Assembly (NCBI GenBank): GCA_038318385.1
Contig: JBBQCD010000080.1
Location: forward strand, 1 to 17,371
DNA: 17,371 nucleotides
DNA from: Schlegelella_A sp038318385
GTDB taxonomy: Bacteria > Pseudomonadota > Gammaproteobacteria > Burkholderiales > Burkholderiaceae_C
Direction of reading: 5' to 3'
Shown: piece after piece, positions 8,778 to 15,823 of the stretch
Layout: every line of letters begins with the position of its first letter
How positions within the stretch are numbered: position 1 is the stretch's first letter
The notes under the pieces: generated by a model
What the model was told of the DNA's origin: nothing
The model's input: only the letters and a program-made list of their open reading frames with translations
The model's database searches: none
Position numbers and translations under genes: made by a program

Positions 8778-10283
8778 TCAGTGCGCCTCGGCCAGTTTGG
8801 ACGCGGCGGCGGCATCCTCGGCGCTGCCGCGGCTGCCGTTGAAATAGAGGTTCAGCAGGACGGCCGCCAGCGCCGTCAGCAGAATGCCGGACTCAAGCAG
8901 CGGATGCAGAGCCTTGGGCATCTGCTGGCTCCAGCGGGGGGCCACGAGCGGAATCATGCCGACGCCGATGGCGATCGCGACGATGTAGAGGTTGTGCCGG
9001 TTCGTTTTGAAGTCGACGTTGGCGAGAATGCGGATGCCGGTCGCGGCCACCATTCCGAACATCACCAGCCCGGCCCCGCCGAGCACGAACTGCGGCACGG
9101 ACTCGACCAGAGCGCCGATCTTCGGCACCAGACCGATCACCACCATGATCACCCCGGCGGCCACGCAGACATAACGGCTGCGCACGCCGGTCACACCGAC
9201 GAGGCCGACATTCTGGGAGAAGCTGGTGTAGGGAAAGGTGTTGAAGATTCCACCGATGACGGTGCCGAGGCCGTCGGTGCGCAGGCCGGCGGCAAGCTGC
9301 TTCTGGCCGATCGGCTTGCCGGTCATGTCGGAGAGAGCCAGGAACATGCCGGTCGACTCGATCATCACCACGATCATGACGAGGGTCATCGTCAGGATCA
9401 TCACCGGATCGAAGCTCGGCCAGCCGAACGCGAACGGCGTCACGACCTCGAACCATGGCGCCCGGGCGACTCGCTCGAAACCCATCTTGCCGAGCGCGAT
9501 CGCCAGCACGCAGCCGGCGACGATGCCCAGCAGCACCGAGATGTTGGCGAGGAATCCGCGCGCATGGCGGGCAACCAGGAGGATCACCACCAGCACGAAG
9601 AGCGCGATCCCCATGTTGTCGAGCGCGGCGTAGCTCACGCTGTCGAGCATCGGCACCGGGCCCGCGAGCTTCAGGACCGGCTCGCTCGCCCCCACGGCGG
9701 CGGTCGTCGCTGCCGCTGCACGGGCACTGTCCACCATCGCTGCGAGCCGCGGCACGTCGACCACCTGGGCCTGGAAGGGCTGGCCGCCCATCGCCCAGCC
9801 GATGCCCACGCGCATCAGGCTGATGCCGATGATGGCGATGATGGTGCCGGTGACGACCGGGGGAAAGAAGCGCAGCATCCGGCTCACCAGCGGCGCGATC
9901 AGCAACGCGACGACACCGGCGCCGATGACTGCACCGAACAGCAGCCGCGCGCCCTCGACGCCCGGATTCGCGTTCGCGATGGCCACCATCGGACCGACCG
10001 CGGCGAAGGTCACGCCCATCATCACCGGCAGGCGGATGCCGAACCAGCGGCCGATGCCGAGCGACTGGATGATCGTCACCAGGCCGCAGGCAAAAAGATC
10101 GGCGGAGATCAGCAGCGCGACCTGCTCGGGCGTGAGCTTCAGCGCCAGCCCGACGATCAACGGCACGGCGACGGCCCCGGCATACATCACCAGCACATGC
10201 TGGAGCCCGAGCGCGGCGAGTCGGGGCGCCGGCAGGATCTCGTCGACCGGGTGAACGGCACGCGGATCGGAAAATGTGTCCAT
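8778..10283 (-). CDS. NCS2-family nucleobase permease (urate/xanthine/uracil type)
   Basis: This 501-aa inner-membrane protein should import a purine or pyrimidine base with a cation. It has the NCS2 hallmarks: a Gln-His pair in the first membrane helix (LGLQHVLVMYAG, residues 28-29), a conserved Glu in TM8 (IES, Glu309), and the signature FSQNVGLVGVTG (357-366), fitting the QNxGxxxxTG pattern. Twelve to fourteen hydrophobic segments are visible. A hydrophilic Ala-rich loop (about 171-220) is longer than I expect for the family. The ATG at 10283 is preceded by GAGGAG at 8 bases. It is downstream of puuD on the same strand (108-base gap). Context makes urate or xanthine the likeliest substrate, but specificity is inference. 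Confidence 0.93.
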   Translation of the reverse strand: MDTFSDPRAVHPVDEILPAPRLAALGLQHVLVMYAGAVAVPLIVGLALKLTPEQVALLISADLFACGLVTIIQSLGIGRWFGIRLPVMMGVTFAAVGPMVAIANANPGVEGARLLFGAVIGAGVVALLIAPLVSRMLRFFPPVVTGTIIAIIGISLMRVGIGWAMGGQPFQAQVVDVPRLAAMVDSARAAAATTAAVGASEPVLKLAGPVPMLDSVSYAALDNMGIALFVLVVILLVARHARGFLANISVLLGIVAGCVLAIALGKMGFERVARAPWFEVVTPFAFGWPSFDPVMILTMTLVMIVVMIESTGMFLALSDMTGKPIGQKQLAAGLRTDGLGTVIGGIFNTFPYTSFSQNVGLVGVTGVRSRYVCVAAGVIMVVIGLVPKIGALVESVPQFVLGGAGLVMFGMVAATGIRILANVDFKTNRHNLYIVAIAIGVGMIPLVAPRWSQQMPKALHPLLESGILLTALAAVLLNLYFNGSRGSAEDAAAASKLAEAH

Positions 10284-10324
10284 GACAGGCTCCTCGAAGG
10301 CGGTGGAGACGGTTGAGGAGAGGC

Positions 10325-10364
10325 GCGGCGCAGCGAGGCGGAACGCGGCGTAGCGAAGCAACCT
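10325..10364. repeat. Imperfect 20-bp direct repeat between puuD and the permease gene
   Basis: Two adjacent units start at 10325 and 10345. The first 15 bases match at 13 positions (GCGGCGCAGCGAGGC and GCGGCGTAGCGAAGC); the ends diverge. It lies in the 108-base gap upstream of the permease. Function is unknown. Confidence 0.4.
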
Positions 10365-10391
10365 CCGGACCAGCGACCGAAGGGCGCGCCG

Positions 10392-11591
10392 TCAGCGCGC
10401 CGGCGCGCCGCCCTCGAACCAGCGCCCGAGGAGGGCACGCTCGGCGTCGGTGATCTGGGTGGCGTTGTTCATCGGCATCAGCTTGAGCACCACGGCTTGC
10501 TGGTAGATCTGCTGCGCGTGCAACGCGATCTGGTCGGCGGCGTCGAGGCGAACGTTCTTGCTCTGCAACTGGGCGTTGTGGCACATCACGCATCGTTGAT
10601 CGACGACCGCCTGAACCTGCGCGAACGTGACCGGCGCCGCGTTGGCGAGTGCCGCCGATCGGGGCGCCGGGGCCATCCAGATCGCCAGGCCGACGACCAG
10701 CAGCGTGCCGCCGATCGCATGCTCCCAGGGCACCCGCCGGCCGGCGACGAGCGCCTGGTGGCGGACGACGAAGGAATGGCGGATCAGCGCGCCGGCGAGC
10801 ATCAGCAGCGAAAGCACCAGCCAGTTGTGTGCGGCGCCGAACAGGAAGCCGTAGTGGTTGCTGAGCATCGCCACCAGCACCGGCAGGGTGAAGTAGGTGT
10901 TGTGCACGCTGCGCTGCTTGGCGCGCTGGCCGTGGACCGGATCCACCGGCTGCCCGGCGCGCATCTGCGCGATCACCGTGCGCTGGCCCGGGATGATCCA
11001 AAAGAAGACGTTGGCGCTCATCGCGGTGGCGAGCATGGCGCCCACCAGCAGGAACGCGGCCCGCCCGGCGAAGAGCGAACAGGCCAGCCACGAGGCGAAG
11101 ACGACGAAGACGCTGACCGCTAGGCCGACGATGCGGTCGCCGCCGCGCCGCTGGCCGAATGCGCGGCAGAGGATGTCGTAGACGAGCCAGAAGGCGACCA
11201 GGAAACCGAGCGCGGCGGCCACGGCGGCCGTCGCCGACCAGTCGTGCACGTTCTTGTCGACCAGGAAGGTCGCCGCCTGGTACAGGTAGAGCACCGTGAA
11301 CAGCGCGAAGCCGGTGAGCCAGGTGGAGTAACTCTCCCAGTAGAACCAGTGCAGGTGCGCGGGAATCGTCTTCGGAGAGACCGTGTACTTCTGCGGGTGG
11401 TAGAAGCCGCCACCGTGGATCGCCCAGAGCTCGCCGCCGACGCCCTTCTCGCGCAGCGCCGGATCGAGCGGCGGCGTCAGGCTGTTGTCGAGGAAGACGA
11501 AGTAGAACGACGAGCCGATCCAGGCGATGGCGACGATGACATGGGCCCAGCGCAGCAGCAGGTTGACCCAGTCGAGTATGTACGCGTCCAT
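10392..11591 (-). CDS. puuD: Membrane urate hydroxylase (urate oxidase) fused to cytochrome c
   Basis: PuuD oxidises urate to 5-hydroxyisourate and passes electrons to its own haem c rather than making H2O2. The 399-aa product has an N-terminal multi-helix membrane domain (DUF989 type) with typical blocks WAHVIVAIAWIGSSFYFVFLD, a HLHWFYWESYSTWLTG stretch and ANVFFWIIPGQR. A final membrane helix near 305-320 is followed by a C-terminal cytochrome c domain. That domain has one CXXCH (CVMCH, 334-338) and likely axial Met372 or Met374 (KLMPMNN). All parts look intact. It lies between hiuH and the permease on the minus strand. The 177-base gap from hiuH contains a possible operator, so puuD may have its own promoter. 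Confidence 0.94.
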   Translation of the reverse strand: MDAYILDWVNLLLRWAHVIVAIAWIGSSFYFVFLDNSLTPPLDPALREKGVGGELWAIHGGGFYHPQKYTVSPKTIPAHLHWFYWESYSTWLTGFALFTVLYLYQAATFLVDKNVHDWSATAAVAAALGFLVAFWLVYDILCRAFGQRRGGDRIVGLAVSVFVVFASWLACSLFAGRAAFLLVGAMLATAMSANVFFWIIPGQRTVIAQMRAGQPVDPVHGQRAKQRSVHNTYFTLPVLVAMLSNHYGFLFGAAHNWLVLSLLMLAGALIRHSFVVRHQALVAGRRVPWEHAIGGTLLVVGLAIWMAPAPRSAALANAAPVTFAQVQAVVDQRCVMCHNAQLQSKNVRLDAADQIALHAQQIYQQAVVLKLMPMNNATQITDAERALLGRWFEGGAPAR

Positions 11592-11720
11592 GGCAGCGAT
11601 CCGGTTGCCCGCCGGTCAGCGTTCAGGCACGACCGGCGACCCCTTACCACGGCGGGCTCTGTAAGGTTCGAACGTCGCGACCGGGCTGGGCACCCGGGCT
11701 CCGCGGCGACGCCCAAAAAC

Positions 11721-11749
11721 TGTATGCAATCCTGGACCATCGCGCATAC
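11721..11749. promoter_or_regulatory. Second regulator-like site upstream of puuD
   Basis: TGTATGCA (11721-11728) matches seven of eight bases of the TGTATACA core in the palindrome at 12181-12196. GTATGC (11722-11727) and GCATAC (11744-11749) also form a perfect inverted pair spaced 22 bases start to start, about two helical turns. It sits 130-160 bases upstream of the puuD start. A role as a GntR site is inferred from similarity and position. Confidence 0.45.
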
Positions 11750-11768
11750 GTAGATACCCTCGACGGGC

Positions 11769-12125
11769 TCAGCTGCCGCGATAGGTCGAGTACGACCAGG
11801 GGCTCGCCAGCAACGGTACGTGGTAGTGCGCCGCGTCGGCCGCGAGGCCGAAATCGAGCAGCACCTCGTCGAGAAACGGCGGCTCCTGCAGCGTGACTCC
11901 GCGGCCCCGGAAGTAGTCGGCCAACCCGAAAACCAGCCGATACCGGCCGGCCTGGAACTCCGCGCCTTCGAGGAGCGGACCGTCGGCGCGACCATCGGTG
12001 TTCAGCGTGACGCGCTTCAGCAGCATCGGGGTGCCGGCAGCACCCAGGCGGTGCAGCGCCACCCGCATCCCGGCCGCAGGGCAGCCGTTGGCCGTGTCGA
12101 GCACATGCGTGGTCAGCTTGCCCAT
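11769..12125 (-). CDS. hiuH: 5-hydroxyisourate hydrolase (transthyretin-related protein)
   Basis: This enzyme hydrolyses 5-hydroxyisourate, the PuuD product, to OHCU. The 118-aa product is full length. It has the N-terminal KLTTHVLDTANG signature with His7, Arg46 in the GRADGPLL block, His102 in HYHVPLL, and the C-terminal tetrapeptide YRGS (115-118) that distinguishes HIU hydrolases from transthyretin. No signal peptide is visible, so it is cytoplasmic. It is the first gene of the minus-strand arm, divergent from the GntR regulator, with the palindromic operator about 55 bases upstream of its start. puuD follows after 177 bases. Confidence 0.96.
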   Translation of the reverse strand: MGKLTTHVLDTANGCPAAGMRVALHRLGAAGTPMLLKRVTLNTDGRADGPLLEGAEFQAGRYRLVFGLADYFRGRGVTLQEPPFLDEVLLDFGLAADAAHYHVPLLASPWSYSTYRGS

Positions 12126-12180
12126 CGTGTCCCTTGACGCGCGCCGCCAGCGGCCCGCGAAACTGCTTGAGTTGGTCGCA

Positions 12181-12196
12181 AAAGTGTATACACTTT
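12181..12196. promoter_or_regulatory. Perfect 16-bp palindromic operator for the GntR regulator
   Basis: AAAGTGTATACACTTT is an exact palindrome in the 98-base divergent region between hiuH (start 12125) and the GntR gene (start 12224). A TGTATACA-type core is typical of FCD-subfamily GntR dimers. The centre also contains TATACA/TACACT on either strand, resembling -10 hexamers, so a bound regulator could block both promoters. A related core occurs before puuD. Confidence 0.8.
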
Positions 12197-12223
12197 GCCA
12201 AACAATGCAAGCATGACGTTGCC

Positions 12224-12988
12224 GTGCCCCGCCCCTCTGCGACCGCCACTTCCACGCCTGAGCGCTCCGGTCCGCGCCTGAAGGTGATACCCGGGCGCGC
12301 GCCGCGGGCCCGAACGGCTGACGCCGGCGCGAGTTCGACGCAGCGCATCGCCGAATCCATCACCACGGCGATCGTCGAGCGCCGACTCCTCCCCGGCACC
12401 AAGCTGGCCGAGCAGAGGATCGCCGACATCTTCAAGGTCTCGCGCACCATCGTTCGCCAGGCGCTGATGCAGCTGAGCCGCGACAAGCTCGTCACCCTCG
12501 AGCCGGCGCGCGGCGCCCGCGTCGCCGAGCCGAGCGTCGAGGAGGCGCGCCAGGTGTTCGAGGCCCGCCACCTGTTGGAAGGTGCGATGGTCCGCCGTGC
12601 CGCGACGGCCCTTTCGCCGCAGCAGATCGACGACCTGCGCGCGCACCTGCGCGACGAGGAAGCGGCGCTGCGCCGCATCGACGTGCCCGGTCGGACGCGC
12701 CTGCTGGCCGACTTCCATGTCGTCCTCGCCGGCATGCTGGGCAACCAGGTCCTGGCCGCCATGCTGGCCGAGCTGGTGTCGCGTTCCTCGCTGATCGCGC
12801 TGATGTACCAGTCGGCGCACTCGGCTGAGCACTCCTTCGACGAGCATGTCGCGATCGTCGATGCGCTCGAGAAGCGCGACGCGCGCACGGCCACGAAGCT
12901 GATGCAGGACCATCTGCTGCACGTCGAGCGCAACCTGCGCCTGGACCCGCGCGTCGACGATCTCGCGGCAGCGCTGGCACCGCGGTGA
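12224..12988 (+). CDS. GntR-family regulator, FCD subfamily, of the urate locus
   Basis: The product (254 aa from the GTG at 12224) has a basic, Pro/Ser-rich N-terminal tail (1-38). A GntR winged helix-turn-helix follows (about 38-102, with LPGTKLAEQRIADIFKVSRT and VRQALMQLSRDKLV), then an all-helical FCD effector domain (about 105-240) with three candidate metal-binding His at 165, 208 and 230. I prefer GTG 12224 because the in-frame ATG at 12134 would put the palindromic operator inside the coding region and add an atypical N-terminus. No strong Shine-Dalgarno is seen. It is divergent from hiuH and 23 bases upstream of puuE, so it probably controls both arms and itself in response to urate or a product (inference). 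Confidence 0.88.
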   Translation: MPRPSATATSTPERSGPRLKVIPGRAPRARTADAGASSTQRIAESITTAIVERRLLPGTKLAEQRIADIFKVSRTIVRQALMQLSRDKLVTLEPARGARVAEPSVEEARQVFEARHLLEGAMVRRAATALSPQQIDDLRAHLRDEEAALRRIDVPGRTRLLADFHVVLAGMLGNQVLAAMLAELVSRSSLIALMYQSAHSAEHSFDEHVAIVDALEKRDARTATKLMQDHLLHVERNLRLDPRVDDLAAALAPR

Positions 12989-13011
12989 CTGGACGTTGAC
13001 ATGGCGATCGC

Positions 13012-13947
13012 ATGACCCCTGACTATCCTCGTGACCTGGTCGGCTACGGCCGCAACCCGCCCCACCCGCACTGGCCGGGCGACGCCCGCATTGCCGTGCA
13101 GTTCGTGCTGAACTACGAGGAAGGAAGCGAGAACTGCGTGCTCGATGGCGACGCGGCGTCCGAGACCTTCCTGTCCGAGATCGTCGGAGCCCAGGCCTTC
13201 GAGGGCCGCCATCTCTCGATGGAGTCGATGTACGAGTACGGCTCGCGCGCCGGCGCCTGGCGCATCCTGCGCGAGTTCGAACGCCGCGGCTTGCCGCTCA
13301 CCGTCTTCGGCGTGTCGATGGCGCTGGAGCGCAACCCCGAGCTGACGCAAGCGTTCCTCGACCTTGGCCACGAGATCGCGTCCCACGGCTGGCGCTGGAT
13401 CCACCACCAGCACATGAGCGAGGACGTGGAGCGCGCGCACATCGCCGCGGCCACGCGCACGATCCGCGCGCTCACCGGCGGCGCCTGGCCGCTGGGTTGG
13501 TACACCGGGCGCGACAGCCCCAACACCAAGCGCCTCGTCGCCGACGAGGGCGGCTACGAATACGACAGCGACTACTACGGCGACGACCTGCCGTTCTGGA
13601 TGCCGGTCGAGAAATCCGATGGCAGCGTGCTGCAGCGCCTGATCGTGCCGTACACGCTGGACACGAACGACATGCGCTTCGCCTCGCCGCAGGGCTTCAA
13701 CACCGGCGGCCACTTCCATGCCTACCTGAGGGACGCGTTCGACGTGCTCTACGCCGAAGGCGCGGAGGCACCGAAGATGCTCTCGATCGGCATGCACTGC
13801 CGCCTTCTCGGCCGGCCGGGGCGATTGCGCGGATTGCAGCACTTCCTCGACCATGTCCAGCGCCACGACAAGGTCTGGATCTGCCGGCGCATCGACATCG
13901 CCCGCCACTGGGCCGGGGTGCACCCTTCCGATGAGCCTGCCGCCTGA
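13012..13947 (+). CDS. puuE: Allantoinase PuuE (polysaccharide deacetylase-like)
   Basis: PuuE opens the allantoin ring to give allantoate. The 311-aa product has the hallmark start YPRDLVGYGRNPPHPHWPGD and the FVLNYEEGSEN strand (31-41), where canonical deacetylases carry metal-binding Asp. The SMYEYGSRAG, IASHGWRWIHHQHM and GWYTGRDSPNTKRLVADEGG blocks are also present. PuuE is unrelated to the amidohydrolase-type AllB and is reported to work without metal, which fits these sequence differences. Length is typical of the family. It lies 23 bases after the GntR gene; its last bases are 73 before the chosen start of the fused decarboxylase/amidohydrolase gene, so one operon is likely. Confidence 0.96.
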   Translation: MTPDYPRDLVGYGRNPPHPHWPGDARIAVQFVLNYEEGSENCVLDGDAASETFLSEIVGAQAFEGRHLSMESMYEYGSRAGAWRILREFERRGLPLTVFGVSMALERNPELTQAFLDLGHEIASHGWRWIHHQHMSEDVERAHIAAATRTIRALTGGAWPLGWYTGRDSPNTKRLVADEGGYEYDSDYYGDDLPFWMPVEKSDGSVLQRLIVPYTLDTNDMRFASPQGFNTGGHFHAYLRDAFDVLYAEGAEAPKMLSIGMHCRLLGRPGRLRGLQHFLDHVQRHDKVWICRRIDIARHWAGVHPSDEPAA

Positions 13948-14020
13948 CCCCGAGGCCTCGACGCTGCGCTTCCCACCCGCTGCTCTCCGCCGCCCGCGAG
14001 GTCGGCACACCGGAACTTTG

Positions 14021-15823
14021 ATGCAGACTCCCTTGACACTGGACCGCCTCAACGCCGCCGCACCCGACGAGTTCGCCGCGCTGCTGGACGGCACCTACGA
14101 GCACTCGCCCTGGATTGCAGGCAAGGCCGCCGGCCGCCGGCCGTTCGCCAGCCTGGCGCACCTCAAGCGGTCCCTGGTGGAGGTCGTCCGCGAAGCCGGT
14201 CGCGACGCGCAATTGGCGCTGGTGCGGGCCCACCCGGAGCTCGCAGGCAAGGCGATGGTGGCGAACAACCTCACGGCGGAATCGACGCACGAGCAGGGCC
14301 GTGCCGGCCTGAACGCCTGCACGCCGGCGGAATTCGCGCGGGTCGGTGCGCTCAACGCAGCCTACAACGCAAGGTTCGGCTGGCCGTTCATCCTCGCCGT
14401 GCGCGGGCCGCGGGGTACCGGGCTCAGCCGCACCCAGATCATCGAGACGTTCGAGCGCCGGCTCGCGAACCACCCCGATTTCGAGTTCGGCGAATGCCTG
14501 CGCAACATCCATCGCATCGCCGAGTTGCGCCTGGACGACAAGTTCGGAACCGCGCCCGAACTCGGCAACCGGGTCTGGGACTGGGCCGAGGGGCTGGCCC
14601 GACACAGCGATCCGGGGTATGCCGAGCACGGCCAACTGACCGTCACCTACCTGACCGCGGCCCACCGCGCCTGCGCCGCACTGCTCGTCGGTTGGATGCG
14701 CGATGAATGCGGCTTCGACGACGTCCGCATCGATGCGGTGGGCAACGTCGTCGGCCTCTATCGCGACACCGGCGCGCAGCCCCGGCGGCTCCTGACCGGT
14801 TCGCACTACGACACGGTCCGCAACGCCGGCCGCTACGACGGCCGTCTCGGCATCCTGGCGCCGATGGCCTGCGTGCGCGAGCTCCACCGCGCCGCTCGGC
14901 GCCTGCCGTTCGATCTCGAGGTGATCGGCTTCGCCGAGGAGGAAGGTCAGCGCTACAAGGCCACCTTCCTCGGCTCCGGCGCACTGCTCGGCCAGTTCGA
15001 CCCGTCCTGGCTCGACCAGCAGGATGCTGACGGCGTGACGATGCGTTCGGCCATGGAAGGCGCGGGCCTGGCGATCGCCGACATCGCGGCGCTGCGCCGC
15101 GATCCGGCCGCCTACCTCGGCTTCGTCGAACTCCATATCGAGCAGGGTCCCGTCCTCAACGAGCTCGACCTGCCCCTCGGCGTGGTCACCTCCATCAACG
15201 GCGGCGTGCGCTATGCCGGCGAGGTCACCGGCATGGCAAGCCATGCGGGCACGACGCCGATGGACCGGCGCCGCGACGCCGCCACGGCGGTGGCCGAACT
15301 CGCCCTCTTCCTCGAACGGCGCGCCGCGGCGGCGCCGAACCTTGTCGGAACGATGGGCATGCTCGCGGTCCCGAATGGCTCGACCAACGTGGTGCCGGGG
15401 CGCTGCCAGTTCACCCTCGACATCCGGGCGACCACCGACCCGGTCCGCGATGCCTGCGCCGCCGAGGTCCTGGCCGAGCTGGAGGCGATCTGCACGCGCC
15501 GCGGACTGTCGTGGAAGATCGAGGAGACGATGCGCGCGGCCGCGGCGCCGTGCAACCCCGCATGGCAGCAGCGCTGGGCGCAGGCAGTCGAGGCCGCGGG
15601 GCTGCCCGCCTTCCACATGCCGAGCGGCGCCGGCCACGACGCCATGAAGCTGCACGAGGCGATGCCGCAGGCGATGCTGTTCGTCCGCGGCGAGAACGCC
15701 GGCATCAGCCACAACCCGCTCGAGTCGAGCACCAGCGACGACATCGAGCTCGCGGTGAAGGCGTTCGCGCGCCTCCTCGAATTCCTGGCCACCGAACCTG
15801 CGGCCGTCGCCGCCCGACCATGA
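14021..15823 (+). CDS. Bifunctional OHCU decarboxylase / allantoate amidohydrolase
   Basis: One 600-aa chain holds two enzymes. Residues about 1-170 are OHCU decarboxylase (UraD), which makes S-allantoin from the HiuH product: EHSPWIAG, RAHPELAGKA with catalytic His71, and ESTHEQGRAGL with Glu91 and Gln92 at the spacing known for UraD. Residues about 185-600 are an M20-type allantoate amidohydrolase releasing ammonia: TGSHYDTV (His262), GRYDG (Asp273), AEEEGQRY, ELHIEQGPVL, SGAGHDAMKL and ISHNPLES, so both metal centres look complete. The ATG at 14021 fits the UraD N-terminus and has GGAA upstream. An in-frame ATG at 13931, overlapping puuE, would add a 30-aa Pro/Arg-rich tail. The two activities flank the PuuE step. 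Such fusions are known in some bacteria. Confidence 0.93.
   Translation: MQTPLTLDRLNAAAPDEFAALLDGTYEHSPWIAGKAAGRRPFASLAHLKRSLVEVVREAGRDAQLALVRAHPELAGKAMVANNLTAESTHEQGRAGLNACTPAEFARVGALNAAYNARFGWPFILAVRGPRGTGLSRTQIIETFERRLANHPDFEFGECLRNIHRIAELRLDDKFGTAPELGNRVWDWAEGLARHSDPGYAEHGQLTVTYLTAAHRACAALLVGWMRDECGFDDVRIDAVGNVVGLYRDTGAQPRRLLTGSHYDTVRNAGRYDGRLGILAPMACVRELHRAARRLPFDLEVIGFAEEEGQRYKATFLGSGALLGQFDPSWLDQQDADGVTMRSAMEGAGLAIADIAALRRDPAAYLGFVELHIEQGPVLNELDLPLGVVTSINGGVRYAGEVTGMASHAGTTPMDRRRDAATAVAELALFLERRAAAAPNLVGTMGMLAVPNGSTNVVPGRCQFTLDIRATTDPVRDACAAEVLAELEAICTRRGLSWKIEETMRAAAAPCNPAWQQRWAQAVEAAGLPAFHMPSGAGHDAMKLHEAMPQAMLFVRGENAGISHNPLESSTSDDIELAVKAFARLLEFLATEPAAVAARP

Noticed and set aside
8631..10316. 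Long plus-strand frame over the permease gene
   Set aside because: The His/Asp/Arg-rich translation is an antisense artefact of the NCS2 permease gene, which has all family motifs.
12213..12308. ATG at 12213 as the GntR start
   Set aside because: It is in a different frame and reaches a stop after about 23 codons; the in-frame GTG at 12224 is used instead.
11644..14094. Long minus-strand frame over hiuH, GntR and puuE
   Set aside because: It crosses several well-supported genes in other frames and shows no recognisable domain.
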